Positions 9,228 to 17,928 of a DNA stretch of 64,000 nt are shown piece after piece. The notes under the pieces are model-generated. The model saw nothing but the letters and a program-made list of their open reading frames with translations, did not search any database and had not been told where the DNA came from. Made by a program: the position numbers and the translations under genes. How positions within the stretch are numbered: position 1 is the first letter of the stretch; every line of letters begins with the position of its first letter. Source of the stretch: Thermoleophilaceae bacterium (GTDB taxonomy: Bacteria > Actinomycetota > Thermoleophilia > Solirubrobacterales > Thermoleophilaceae); the NCBI GenBank assembly GCA_030447725.1, contig JAUJOQ010000002.1, forward strand, positions 329,916-393,915, in the 5' to 3' direction.

Positions 9228-10642
9228 GGCCCGGTCCCCCGGTGTGAGTCGACGCAGTCGAGCTGCTCCTGCTCTTCCGCCGACAGCACGTTGGAGCCGT
9301 CCTCGGCAGCGACCTCGGCCCCGCCGGGGCAGCGCTTGAACTGGCCCTGGCGCACCGGCCCGCCGTTGAGGATCTCGTCGAAGTAGATGCCGGCGCGTGA
9401 GAAGCCGCCCAGGGCGTCGTAGGCGCCCGTTGTCGAGAAGTCATCCAGCCAGCCCACGAAGTCCGGGGTGTACGCGCGGCCGAAGGCGATCTGGGGCGCG
9501 GCTGCCTTGAAGGCCTCGACCGACTCCGGGAAGGCGCCGCGGCGCCGCTCGCCGTTGATCCGGCGGGCATCCAGCGCGGTGCGCGCGAGCGCCGGGAAGC
9601 TGTCGGCGAACTCGATCAGGTCGTTGCCCGATCCGCCGCGGCGGATGGTCACGCTCAGGTCGCGGATGGTTGGCCGGGCGTCACTCGCCAGCCCGCGAGC
9701 CTGGGCCAGGAACGGGCCGAGCCGCCGCGCCACGGGCTCGGACGCCTCCACGAGTGGGTCGACGTCGTCGAGGGCGGCCCGGAGGTTCACGAAGGTGCTG
9801 TTGGCGCGGCGCATGAACGGCGGCAGGCGATCGATCGACTCGGCCAGGGCGCCCTTCTCGTTGCGCAGCGCAGCGAAGGTGGCGTTCAGGTTGCGCACCG
9901 TGCCGGTGAGGTCTGAGCGCCGCTCCGCAAGAGCGCCGACGAGCGTGGACGAGTCTTCGAGGAACTGTTCGAGCAGGACCTCGTCGCGGCTCAGCTCGCG
10001 GAACAGCCGTCCGCCGGTGGAGAGCGTCGGGTTGAGGTACTTCACACCGTTGTTGAGCTGCTGGCCCCGGCCCGCGATCATCTTCCGCGAGCCCTTGAAA
10101 AAGTCCTGCACCGCCACCCGGGCCACCGGGTCGAAGAGGTTGAACAGCTGGTCGAGCTCGACGGCGGTGTCGGTGGAGTCCTCCCCGAGCACGCTCCCGT
10201 CGTCGATCTTCGCTCCGTCGCCATCGCCGAGCTGGATGTCCACAAACCGGTTGGCGATGCCCGACAGCGAGCGCTGCTTGATCACCGCTCGCGTGCCCGC
10301 AGGCAGCGGCGTGAACCGCTCCTCGATCTGGATCGTCACGTCGGCGCGGCCGTCGCTTGAGATCTGGATGTCGTCGACGGTGCCGGCCGGCACCCCGCCG
10401 ATCTGCACCTCGTTGCCTTTGACCAGCTGGGCGGCATTGACGAACCGCGCCGTCACGTTGTAGCCGTCACCACCACCGAAGAAGAGCAGGGCCACGAGCA
10501 CCGCAGAGCCGATTACCGCGCCAAGGGCGGCGACCCGCGCCACCCCGGACCCACTCCGATGCTCCCCACTCCTCACGTGCGCGAGGTTACTGTCCGGTGC
10601 CGAGTCTGGAGCCGGCACCAGCGGTTCCTTAACAGCAGCCAA
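9224..10642 (-). CDS. Mce-family protein (first gene of operon)
   Basis: Up to 472 residues, with a membrane helix (VAALGAVIGSAVLVALLFF) and an MCE domain (GNEVQIGGVPAGTVDDI). The helical region matches the other family members. The start is uncertain: the ORF track uses TTG at 10642, while an in-frame GTG at 10576 gives VRSGEHRSGSGV just ahead of the membrane helix and leaves more room for a promoter. No strong Shine-Dalgarno precedes either. As the first mce gene it would normally follow yrbE permease genes; here the next gene upstream is a divergent ABC exporter, so permeases must be encoded elsewhere. Confidence 0.82.
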   Translation of the reverse strand: MAAVKEPLVPAPDSAPDSNLAHVRSGEHRSGSGVARVAALGAVIGSAVLVALLFFGGGDGYNVTARFVNAAQLVKGNEVQIGGVPAGTVDDIQISSDGRADVTIQIEERFTPLPAGTRAVIKQRSLSGIANRFVDIQLGDGDGAKIDDGSVLGEDSTDTAVELDQLFNLFDPVARVAVQDFFKGSRKMIAGRGQQLNNGVKYLNPTLSTGGRLFRELSRDEVLLEQFLEDSSTLVGALAERRSDLTGTVRNLNATFAALRNEKGALAESIDRLPPFMRRANSTFVNLRAALDDVDPLVEASEPVARRLGPFLAQARGLASDARPTIRDLSVTIRRGGSGNDLIEFADSFPALARTALDARRINGERRRGAFPESVEAFKAAAPQIAFGRAYTPDFVGWLDDFSTTGAYDALGGFSRAGIYFDEILNGGPVRQGQFKRCPGGAEVAAEDGSNVLSAEEQEQLDCVDSHRGTGP

Positions 10643-10686
10643 ATCTTCACCACTGCCCGCAAAGCGGCCCTGGCATAGTCCCCGAA

Positions 10687-11541
10687 GTGGGCGAAATGGC
10701 TATCGAGGTCTCCGACCTGCGCAAGAGCTACGGCGCGGTCGAGGCTCTCCGGGGGCTGTCTTTCGACGTCCGCCGGGGGGAGGTGTTCGGCCTCCTGGGG
10801 CCCAACGGCGCCGGCAAGACGACGACCGTCGAGATCCTCGAGGGCTATCGCGCCCGCAGCGGCGGCAGCGTGCGCGTGCTCGGCCGGGATCCCGCCGTGC
10901 GTGACCGCCGCCAGCAGGAGCGGGTGGGCATCGTGCTCCAGAGTTGTGGCTTTCATTCCCACATCACCGTTCGCGAGGCGGTGCAGCACATGGCCAGGGC
11001 CTACCCGCGTCCGCGGGAGGTGGGCGAGACGATCGCGCTCGTGGGGCTCGAGGACAAGGCCGACGAGCGATCCGGGCGCCTTTCGGGCGGGCAGCGCCGC
11101 CGGCTGGACCTTGCTCTCGCCCTGGTCGGTGATCCGGAGCTGTTGTTCCTCGACGAGCCCACCACGGGCTTCGACCCCGCCGCCCGGCGGACGGCGTGGA
11201 CGGTGGTCGGGGCGCTCAGGGACCTCGGCAAGACCGTGCTGCTCACCACCCACTACCTGGACGAGGCGCAGGCCCTGGCCGACCGGGTGGCGATCATCAA
11301 GGACGGCGCGCTCGTGGCGGAGGGCCCGCCGGCGGAGCTGTCTCCCACCACCGCGGGATACCATGTGTCGTACATCTCGGACGGTCGCCGGGTCGAGCAT
11401 CAGACCGACGATCCCACCGACCTCCTGCACCGCCTGACCGGCGACGCGCTTGCCCGCGGCGACCGCCTGCAGGGCCTCGAGGTGGCCCGCCCCACGCTCG
11501 AAGACGTGTACCTCGATCTGACCGCCGAGGACGAGCGGTGA
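10687..11541 (+). CDS. ABC-2 exporter ATP-binding protein
   Basis: A 284-residue ABC ATPase of the DrrA/CcmA type. Walker A is GPNGAGKTTT (near residue 38), the signature is LSGGQRRR, Walker B is LLFLDEPTTG and the switch His is in LLTTHYLDEA. The C-terminal 70 residues form the extension typical of drug/polysaccharide exporters. The GTG at 10687 lies 7 nt after a weak -10-like CATAGT, allowing a leaderless transcript; an in-frame ATG at 10696 is the alternative. It overlaps the permease gene by GTGA. The substrate is unknown; divergence from the mce operon could mean shared control. Confidence 0.88.
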   Translation: MGEMAIEVSDLRKSYGAVEALRGLSFDVRRGEVFGLLGPNGAGKTTTVEILEGYRARSGGSVRVLGRDPAVRDRRQQERVGIVLQSCGFHSHITVREAVQHMARAYPRPREVGETIALVGLEDKADERSGRLSGGQRRRLDLALALVGDPELLFLDEPTTGFDPAARRTAWTVVGALRDLGKTVLLTTHYLDEAQALADRVAIIKDGALVAEGPPAELSPTTAGYHVSYISDGRRVEHQTDDPTDLLHRLTGDALARGDRLQGLEVARPTLEDVYLDLTAEDER

Positions 11542-12272
11542 GCCCCGCAACCCTCGCCTGGGAGCAGTTTCGCCTCGAGCGCAAGCTGTTCTGGCGCAAC
11601 CCGAGCGCCGCTTTCTTCAGCTTCGGGCTGCCGCTGATGCTGCTGCTGCTCGTTGCCTCGGTGTTCGCATCGGCCCCCGATCAGCTCCGGGTCGTGATCC
11701 CGGGAATCGCAGGCATGAGCGTGATGGCCACCACCTTCAACGCCCTCGCGATCAACCTCACCTTCCGGCGTGAGGAGGGCCTGCTGAAACGGGTCCGCGG
11801 CACCCCGATGCCGGCCGGGTCCTACTTCGCGGGCTTTCTCGGCAACGCGGTGGTCAACGCCTGCGTGCAGGTGGCGCTGGTGATCCTGATCGGCCACCTG
11901 CTCTACGACGTGACCTGGCCCAGGGATTGGCTCGAACTGATCGTGTTCACGCTCGCCGGTGTGATCACCTTCGGCGCGCTCGGGATCGCGATGTCGCACG
12001 TGATCCCAAACTTCGATTCGGCTCCGGCCTACGTGAACTTCGTCTTCCTGCCGGTGATCTTCATCTCGGGGGTCTTTTACTCGTCCGATGACCTCCCACC
12101 TGTGCTCGACGCGGTGGCCGGGGCGCTCCCGCTCAAGCACCTGATCGATGGGCTGTCAGGGGCGATCGTCGAAGGGGCGGGGCTCGGCGCCGACCTGGGG
12201 TCGCTCGCGATCGTGGCCCTGTGGGGGACGGTCGGGCTGGTGCTCGCCGTGAGGGGATTTCGGTGGGAGTAG
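11538..12272 (+). CDS. ABC-2 type permease
   Basis: A 244-residue membrane protein with six hydrophobic segments, beginning with a cytoplasmic N-terminus (RLERKLFWRNPSAAFFSF) and including NLTFRREEGLLKRVRGTP, the conserved cytosolic loop of ABC-2 permeases. The GTG start at 11538 overlaps the ATPase stop (GTGA), so the 358-residue frame in the ORF track is too long. With the preceding ATPase it forms a two-gene exporter, presumably working as a dimer of each subunit. No substrate can be assigned. Confidence 0.87.
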   Translation: MSPATLAWEQFRLERKLFWRNPSAAFFSFGLPLMLLLLVASVFASAPDQLRVVIPGIAGMSVMATTFNALAINLTFRREEGLLKRVRGTPMPAGSYFAGFLGNAVVNACVQVALVILIGHLLYDVTWPRDWLELIVFTLAGVITFGALGIAMSHVIPNFDSAPAYVNFVFLPVIFISGVFYSSDDLPPVLDAVAGALPLKHLIDGLSGAIVEGAGLGADLGSLAIVALWGTVGLVLAVRGFRWE

Positions 12273-12282
12273 GAGGGACGCT

Positions 12283-12981
12283 CTAGAGCCGTAGCGATTG
12301 GCCGTTGCGCTTCAGCCACCTCTCCCGGGCCTCGTAGTCGGGAACCCTTCTCTTCAGCTCTGACCAGAAACCCTCTGAGTGGTCGTGCACGCTGAGGTGG
12401 ACCACCTCGTGCTCAATCACGTAGTCGAGGATCTCGGGCGGCGCGAGCAGCAGCCGCCAGTTGAAGCTCATGGACCCGGTCGAGGAGCAGCTGGCCCAGC
12501 GGGTGCGTTGCCCTCTGATCTGAAGGCTCGCGTAGGGGGTCCCCGCGCGGGCCGTCGCTGCGTCGAGGCGGCAGGCGACCTCGTCGCCGGCCTGGCGGCG
12601 ATACCAGCGCTCGAGCGCCTCGCGCAGCGCGGCGGGGCCGCGATCGGCGACCTTCACGTGGAGGGTGCCGCCTCGCCGCGCCACATGCGGGCGCGACCTC
12701 GCCGGCTCCACGCGCACCGCGAGGGTCAGCGTCTCGCCGAGGAATGGGACGTTGCCACTGTCCTCGAGCACCGGCGGCGGGCGCTCGGCCTCGGCCTCGC
12801 GCATCCGCCGCAGAGTGCGCTCGATCCAGGGGCGTTTGTCCTCCACGAAGGGCTCCACCTCGCTCATCGGAAGGCGCCGGGGCACCACGACCTCCACCCC
12901 CTCCGCGGAGACCTGGATGCGCGCGCGACGGGCACGGTCCGAGCGGCGGACGCTGTAGGGCACAGAGCTCACTGCGCACAT
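12283..12981 (-). CDS. YgjP-type (DUF45) zinc metallopeptidase-like protein
   Basis: A 232-residue soluble protein. The C-terminal half has the family signature HEVVHLSVHDHSEGFW (near residue 198), where the HExxH and later His are the expected zinc ligands, and the preceding RTRWASCSSTG segment conserved in YgjP/DUF45 proteins. The N-terminal half (RRSDRARRARIQVS) is a basic beta-rich region. Family members resemble SprT/WLM peptidases. The physiological substrate is unknown. It runs convergent to the exporter genes, 10 bp apart. Confidence 0.85.
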   Translation of the reverse strand: MCAVSSVPYSVRRSDRARRARIQVSAEGVEVVVPRRLPMSEVEPFVEDKRPWIERTLRRMREAEAERPPPVLEDSGNVPFLGETLTLAVRVEPARSRPHVARRGGTLHVKVADRGPAALREALERWYRRQAGDEVACRLDAATARAGTPYASLQIRGQRTRWASCSSTGSMSFNWRLLLAPPEILDYVIEHEVVHLSVHDHSEGFWSELKRRVPDYEARERWLKRNGQSLRL

Positions 12982-13024
12982 GTTCGTGCACGACCCCGAC
13001 GGCCCGGTCGTCGGCGGCAGCCCG

Positions 13025-13771
13025 TCAGAGGATCACGGGCACTGCGCCACCATCTACCGACCAGGCCGCGCCGGACACATTGGCGGCCAGTGCAGAGCAG
13101 AGCACCACGATGATCCCCGCCACCTCCTCCTCGGTCCCGAAGCGTCCCAGGGGGACCTTCGCGGCCTGAGCCTCCAGCGCCTCCTCACGGGAGATGTCCT
13201 TGGCCGCGGCCACCTGGTCGGCCAGGCCGCCCTCGCTCAGCCACAGTCCGGTTTCGACGGGACCCGGCGCCACGGCGTTCACGAGCACTCCCCTGGCGGC
13301 GTAGGCGTCGGCGAAGGTGCGCGACAGCGACAGCTGCGCGGCCTTGGTCACCGAGTAGGCGGCGTTGGTGAGCGACGGCCTCTTGCCCGACGACGAGCAC
13401 ACGTTGACAATCCGCCCCCTTCCGCGGTCCGCCATCCCGGGCGCGAGGGCGCGCATCAGCCGCATCGGGGCCATCACGTGCAGCTCCCACTGCCGCTGCC
13501 AGTCCCCGTCGGTCAACTCGCCGAGCGGCTTGACCTCGCTCGTGCCGGCGTTGTTGACCAGCACGTCGACCGGGCCGAGGCGCTCCTCGCACTCGGCCTG
13601 TATCCGGCCCGGTGCGGTGGGGTCGGTCACGTCCAGATTCAGGTCGGCTTCCGTGCGGGACACGGTCAACACGCGTGCACCTTCGGCTCCGAGCAGCCGG
13701 GCCACCGCGGCGCCGATCCCACGCGTGCCGCCGGTGATCACGCACACCTTGCCGTCCAGCCCGAGGTCCAT
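13025..13771 (-). CDS. Short-chain dehydrogenase/reductase
   Basis: A 248-residue classical SDR. The N-terminal Rossmann motif TGGTRGIG (residues about 13-20), NNAG, the catalytic Ser in CSSSGKR and the YSVTK active-site Tyr/Lys are all present. The C-terminus (SGAAWSVDGG) is the usual dinucleotide-binding SDR end. The Arg and Thr after the first beta strand suggest NADP(H) preference. The substrate cannot be predicted. A possible 18-codon upstream micro-ORF ends 15 nt before its ATG. Confidence 0.88.
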   Translation of the reverse strand: MDLGLDGKVCVITGGTRGIGAAVARLLGAEGARVLTVSRTEADLNLDVTDPTAPGRIQAECEERLGPVDVLVNNAGTSEVKPLGELTDGDWQRQWELHVMAPMRLMRALAPGMADRGRGRIVNVCSSSGKRPSLTNAAYSVTKAAQLSLSRTFADAYAARGVLVNAVAPGPVETGLWLSEGGLADQVAAAKDISREEALEAQAAKVPLGRFGTEEEVAGIIVVLCSALAANVSGAAWSVDGGAVPVIL

Positions 13772-13786
13772 ACCGTCGAGCCGGAG

Positions 13787-13843
13787 CTACCTGCAGTTGT
13801 ACTTCTCGAACTTCTGGACCTTCTTCTCCGCCGCGCTCGCCAC
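13787..13843 (-). CDS. Candidate 18-residue micro-ORF (leader peptide?)
   Basis: A GTG-initiated ORF encoding VASAAEKKVQKFEKYNCR, ending TAG 15 nt upstream of the SDR start and preceded in frame by a TAG. All 18 sense codons end in G or C, as in real genes of this genome, and the product is a plausible amphipathic, lysine-rich peptide. A G-rich stretch (GGGGTAGGGT) upstream could serve as a weak ribosome-binding region. It is below the length used by the ORF track. It could be a leader peptide of the SDR gene, a standalone small protein, or chance. Confidence 0.4.
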   Translation of the reverse strand: MASAAEKKVQKFEKYNCR

Positions 13844-13880
13844 GCGGAGACCCTACCCCACACCCGGCTAGTGTTGCCGG

Positions 13881-14342
13881 ATGAAGTCCCACACCGTCTA
13901 CAAGACGTTCAACACCACGGAACGGCGTGAGTTCGTCCGCCTGACCGGCGACGTGCAGGCCGCCGTCGAGGACTCTGGCATAGCCGAGGGGATGGTGCTC
14001 GTCTCCGCCATGCACATCACCGCGGGGGTGTGGATCAACGACGACGAGCCCGGGATCCAAGAGGACGTGCTCGAGTGGCTCGACAAGATCGCGCCGCCCT
14101 CCTGGAAGGAGCCCGCCAACGACGTGGCGCGTGAGCTCTTGCCGGAACCGGGCGACTACCGCCACCACCGTGGCGGGGAGGACAACGGCGATGCTCACCT
14201 CAAGAACCTGCTCGCCCATCATCAGGTGATCGTGCCGGTCACCGACGGGCGGCTGGACCTCGGACCGTGGCAGGCCATCTTCTACGTGGAGTTCGACGGA
14301 GGACGCGACAAGCGGCTGGTGATCAAGGTCCTGGGCGAGTAG
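13881..14342 (+). CDS. YjbQ/UPF0047 family protein
   Basis: A 153-residue protein of the YjbQ (secondary thiamine-phosphate synthase-like) family. Conserved motifs are [19 protein letters not shown] near residue 40, [15 protein letters not shown] near residue 97 and [13 protein letters not shown] near the C-terminus. The conserved His/Asp/Glu residues in these motifs form the family's presumed metal or active site. The E. coli homologue can replace thiamine-phosphate synthase when overexpressed, but the native role is unclear. Its 3' end overlaps the convergent hydroxyacid dehydrogenase gene by 20 bp. Confidence 0.9.
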   Translation: MKSHTVYKTFNTTERREFVRLTGDVQAAVEDSGIAEGMVLVSAMHITAGVWINDDEPGIQEDVLEWLDKIAPPSWKEPANDVARELLPEPGDYRHHRGGEDNGDAHLKNLLAHHQVIVPVTDGRLDLGPWQAIFYVEFDGGRDKRLVIKVLGE

Positions 14343-15255
14343 CTACACGGTGCGGCATCGGGTCGCCGCTCAGGCCGGCCAGCAGGTTGTCGACCGCGAG
14401 GTCGGCCATCGCCTCACGGGCGGCATGCGTCGCCGAGCCCGTGTGGGGCACCACCAGGGCGCCGGGAGCACTCAGCAGCGGGTGGTCGGCTGGAAGCGGC
14501 TCCGGGTCGGTCACGTCGAGGGCGGCGGCCGCGATCTCGCCGGCGCGCAAGGCAGCCTCCAGCGCGGCGGTGTCCACAATCGGCCCGCGGGCGGTGTTCA
14601 CGAGCACGGCGGTGGCTTTCATCGCCGCGAGCTCGGTCGCGCCGATCAGTGCGCGAGTCTGCTCGGTGAGCGGGCAGTGCAGCGACACCACGTCCGCCTC
14701 GGCGAGCAAGGCGGGCAGCGGATCGCCGCGGCCGGCCAACACGACGCGAGCGCGAAAGCCCTCCAGTCGCCGGGCCACGGCCTGCCCGATGCGCCCGGCG
14801 CCGATCAGGAGCACCGTGGCGCCATTGAGGTCGCGTCCGAGCAGGAAGGCGGGCTCCCATGTGCGCCACCCTCCCGACAGCACGGCAGCCTGGCCCTCGG
14901 GCAGCCTGCGCAGTACGGCGAGCGTCAGGGCGAGCGTCAGGTCGGCGGTGGCCTCGGTGAGCACTCCGGGGGTGTTGCCCACCTGGATGGCGCGGGCGGT
15001 GGCGGCCGCCACGTCGATGTTGTCGACGCCCACGGCGTAGTTGGAGATCGCCCGCAGGTCCGGGCAGGAGGCGATCAGCTGGGCGTCGATGGGGTCGGTG
15101 AGCATGCAGAGCAGCCCTTGGGCCGACCGGGCACCGTCGATCAGCCGCTCACGCGAAGGCGGGAACCGGTCCGGCCACACCTCCACCTCGTGGTCGGCCC
15201 GCAGCCGGTCGAGCGCCGCGCCGGGCAGGTCACGAGTGACGAAGCAACGGCTCAC
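14323..15255 (-). CDS. D-isomer-specific 2-hydroxyacid dehydrogenase
   Basis: A 310-residue NAD(P)-dependent dehydrogenase of the glyoxylate/hydroxypyruvate reductase group. The nucleotide-binding motif is [12 protein letters not shown] (near residue 152). The catalytic triad is recognisable: Arg in NTARGPIVD, Glu in VTDPEPLP and His in VPHTGSAT. The substrate motif [10 protein letters not shown] near residue 72 matches glyoxylate reductases. The GTG start overlaps the stop of the upstream FAD oxidoreductase gene (GTGA), so the two are probably co-transcribed. Confidence 0.88.
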   Translation of the reverse strand: MSRCFVTRDLPGAALDRLRADHEVEVWPDRFPPSRERLIDGARSAQGLLCMLTDPIDAQLIASCPDLRAISNYAVGVDNIDVAAATARAIQVGNTPGVLTEATADLTLALTLAVLRRLPEGQAAVLSGGWRTWEPAFLLGRDLNGATVLLIGAGRIGQAVARRLEGFRARVVLAGRGDPLPALLAEADVVSLHCPLTEQTRALIGATELAAMKATAVLVNTARGPIVDTAALEAALRAGEIAAAALDVTDPEPLPADHPLLSAPGALVVPHTGSATHAAREAMADLAVDNLLAGLSGDPMPHRVATRPGP

Positions 15256-16730
15256 CCGACTAGATCCTCCAGCACCGCGCGGGCGGCGAGCAGGCCCGGG
15301 GCGCCCGTCACCGCCCCGCCGGGGTGGGCGCCCGAGCCCGCCAGGTAGAGCGCCTCAACCCCGCCGAAGCGGCGCCTGTCGGGCCGATCCTCCAGCACCT
15401 GGCCGGGCAGCATCTCTCCGTGGAAGATGTGCCCGCCGGTGATGCCGAAGCGCTCCTCGAGCTGGCGCGGACCGAGCGCCAGGCGATCCACCACCCTGGC
15501 GGGCAGGTCCGGGCACACCTCGGCGAAGCGAGCTATCGCCGAGTCCGCCGCCGCCTCGGCGTCGGCATCTGCCGGGAAGCACTGGCAGAACATCGACAGC
15601 ACATGACTGCCCGGGGGAGCGAGGGAGTCGTCTGTCGCCGTCTGGCAGGCAGCCTCGATCCAGGGGGCCGCCGCCGGGCGGCCGGCGCGCGCGTCGTCGG
15701 CCGCGGCCGTGAGGTCGCCGAGCGTGAAGCCGATGTCGATCGTCCCCCGCCACGGCTCCGGCCCGGGCCAGGACGGGAAGTCCGGCAACCCGTCGAGCAG
15801 CACCATCACCTTCACGACCGGCCCCGACTGGAGCCACCCCCGCAACGGCTCGGTACCGGCCAGGCGGGCCGTGCGCAGGGGATCGGCGTTGGAGAGCACA
15901 GCACGCGCGGCCACCTCGTCACCGCCCTGCAGCGCCACGCCAACCGCGCGCCCGTCCTCGATCAGCACGCGCTCGACGGGAGCCGACAGCCGGACCGAGG
16001 CGCCGGCCGCCTCGGCGGCCGAGCGCAGCGCGTCGCTCACCGCCCCCATGCCACCCCGCACGTAGCCCCACGCCCCCGGCACCCCCGCCGCCTGGCCGAG
16101 GTCGTGGTAGAAGCCGATGAAGGCTGTGCCGGGGTCAGCGGGGCCGGCCAGGGCGCCGATCAGGCCCTGCATCGCGAACGGCACGCGGATCTGCTCGGAG
16201 GGAATGTCGCGCAGCTCGTCGGCCACCGAGCCGTCGAGAATCCCCTTCCCGACGGCGCGGACCCAGCGCTCGCGGTCGGGCGGCTCGCTCATCAGCGGCC
16301 GCGCCCGCCCAGCCGCGCGCTCCCAGCGCTCGGCGAAGGCCGCGTAGCCGTCGGCGTCGGCGCGCGACCAGTCGCGCTCGAGCTGGGCGTGCGTGCGCTC
16401 ACGGCTCGACCAGGTGACCACCCTGCGCCCGTCCGGGAAAGGGGCGAACAGGTAGGGCTCGTGCAGCGCCACCTCCAGTCCGTGACGCTCGAGTGAGAGG
16501 TCGCGGACGATCTCCGGGCGAAGCAGCGAGAGTGTGTACGCGCCGGGGGACGCCCTCACGCCCGGCCACAGCTCCTCGGTCACGCACGCGCCGCCGGCGA
16601 TGTCGCGGCGCTCGAGTACTTGAACGGACAGCCCGGCCCGGGCGAGATAAGCGGCGGCGGTGAGGCCGTTGTGGCCCGCTCCCACGATCACGGCGTCGAC
16701 CCCGCGCAGTTCGTCCACCACGGCCCCCAC
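15252..16730 (-). CDS. FAD-dependent oxidoreductase (phytoene-desaturase/PYROXD2-like)
   Basis: About 490 residues, with an N-terminal FAD-binding motif DAVIVGAGHNGLTAAAYLARAG and the C-terminal flavin motif LYLAGSGAHPGGAVTGAPG, as in PYROXD2/phytoene dehydrogenase-like proteins. The middle holds the substrate-binding domain (GGMGAVSDALRSAAEAAGA). The substrate is unknown; no carotenoid genes are nearby. The ORF track start at 16790 overlaps the divergent gene; GTG codons at 16730, 16721 or 16718, just ahead of the FAD motif, are better. It is the first gene of a two-gene unit with the dehydrogenase. Confidence 0.85.
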   Translation of the reverse strand: MGAVVDELRGVDAVIVGAGHNGLTAAAYLARAGLSVQVLERRDIAGGACVTEELWPGVRASPGAYTLSLLRPEIVRDLSLERHGLEVALHEPYLFAPFPDGRRVVTWSSRERTHAQLERDWSRADADGYAAFAERWERAAGRARPLMSEPPDRERWVRAVGKGILDGSVADELRDIPSEQIRVPFAMQGLIGALAGPADPGTAFIGFYHDLGQAAGVPGAWGYVRGGMGAVSDALRSAAEAAGASVRLSAPVERVLIEDGRAVGVALQGGDEVAARAVLSNADPLRTARLAGTEPLRGWLQSGPVVKVMVLLDGLPDFPSWPGPEPWRGTIDIGFTLGDLTAAADDARAGRPAAAPWIEAACQTATDDSLAPPGSHVLSMFCQCFPADADAEAAADSAIARFAEVCPDLPARVVDRLALGPRQLEERFGITGGHIFHGEMLPGQVLEDRPDRRRFGGVEALYLAGSGAHPGGAVTGAPGLLAARAVLEDLVG

Positions 16731-16788
16731 CGTACCCCCGTGAGCGGGCATGGGTGGCGCGCGGGCGCTCGCTAGCCTGTCGGCTCGC

Positions 16789-17553
16789 ATGTCCTCTCAG
16801 GCGAGAGATGCTCGCGCGGAGGAGCGTCGCCTGTCGATTCGCACGCTGGCAATAGCCAGCGCCTCGTCGGCCGTCGCGGCGATCGTGACCTCCCGCCTAT
16901 GGGCAGCCGGCACACCGATTGCCGCGGCGATGACCCCTGTACTCGTCACGATCGTCAGTGAGCTGCTCCACCGCCCTACGGCGAAGATCGTGGAACGCTT
17001 CACGGCGGAGACCGATGCGCTGCCCGAGGCCATGGGCGCCGGTCCGCCGCCGCCGGAAGTGGAGCGAGAGGAGGCCGAGCCCGTACGCGAGCAGCCGCTT
17101 CGCGATCGGTCACCGCGCCCACAGCCCGCGGGCAAGCTGCCCGACGGCGTGCGGGTGTACCGCTCCCAGTCGCGTAGGCCGGCACTGCCGTGGAAGCTCA
17201 TCGCCGCCACCGCCGCGCTTGCATTCGTGATCGGCGTCGTGGTGCTCACGCTGCCCCGGGCGATCGCCGGACAGTCCCTGCTCGAGGGCAGTCCTCCCGG
17301 CTACGGCAGTGCGAGCAAGGAGCGGGACAGGTCCGAACCGGCCGAGGATGGCAGCCGGCAGGCGCCCACCGAGCCCGAGACCACAGCACCTGAGAGCACG
17401 ACCACCACCGAGGAGCCAGAAGCCGAGCCGGCTCCCGAGACCACCGCCCCCGCTCCCGAGGAGGAGCCCCCGGCGGACGCGCCCGCGCCGGGGACGGCGC
17501 CCCAGACCACGCCTCCGGCGACGCCTCAGCAGCAGAGCGCTCCCCAGCCCTGA
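16789..17553 (+). CDS. Membrane protein with acidic Pro/Thr-rich tail, function unknown
   Basis: A 254-residue protein starting at ATG 16789 (MSSQARDARAEERR). A first hydrophobic region (residues about 16-55) probably forms one or two membrane helices, and a second (WKLIAATAALAFVIGVVVLTLP, near residue 140) is a clear membrane segment. The last 80 residues are an Ala/Pro/Glu/Thr-rich low-complexity tail (TTTTEEPEAEPAP type), likely an extended exposed stalk. I recognise no catalytic domain. Divergently transcribed from the FAD oxidoreductase. Confidence 0.65.
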   Translation: MSSQARDARAEERRLSIRTLAIASASSAVAAIVTSRLWAAGTPIAAAMTPVLVTIVSELLHRPTAKIVERFTAETDALPEAMGAGPPPPEVEREEAEPVREQPLRDRSPRPQPAGKLPDGVRVYRSQSRRPALPWKLIAATAALAFVIGVVVLTLPRAIAGQSLLEGSPPGYGSASKERDRSEPAEDGSRQAPTEPETTAPESTTTTEEPEAEPAPETTAPAPEEEPPADAPAPGTAPQTTPPATPQQQSAPQP

Positions 17554-17572
17554 TCACAGCGTTTGATCGGCC

Positions 17573-17923
17573 TCAGGGCGGCGGGAAGGCCATCAGCTCG
17601 ACGAGGTTGCCGGCAGGGTCGCGGACGACGGCCCGCGGCGAGCCCCAGTGCTCGCGTCGCGACTCGAGCTCGTGCCCGGCCTCCGCCAGGGACCTGAAGG
17701 TGGCCGGGTAGTCGTCGACCACCACCGCCACGTGGCCGCGCGGCAACGACACAGGATCGTCCACCCAGATCAGGTGAATCTGGGTCGTGCCCCGCTGCAG
17801 CCAGGCGGCGCGATCCGCGAGCGAAGCGGGCGGCTCGACACGCTCGAAGCCCACCAACGCGTAGAAGGCCACACAGGCGTCCACCTGGCCGCGGAGGATC
17901 TCGAGCGTCGCGTGCTGGAGCAT
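17573..17923 (-). CDS. VOC (glyoxalase/bleomycin-resistance fold) family protein
   Basis: A 116-residue single-domain vicinal-oxygen-chelate protein. It starts with a beta strand (LQHATLEI) carrying a potential metal His and ends with VRDPAGNLVELMAF, where the Glu is the usual last metal ligand. VAVVVDDYPATFRSLAEAGHEL is the typical second beta-alpha-beta unit. Members act as glyoxalases, dioxygenases or drug-binding proteins; the specific role is unknown. Its 5' end abuts a PIN-domain remnant. Confidence 0.82.
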   Translation of the reverse strand: MLQHATLEILRGQVDACVAFYALVGFERVEPPASLADRAAWLQRGTTQIHLIWVDDPVSLPRGHVAVVVDDYPATFRSLAEAGHELESRREHWGSPRAVVRDPAGNLVELMAFPPP

Positions 17924-17928
17924 CAGGG

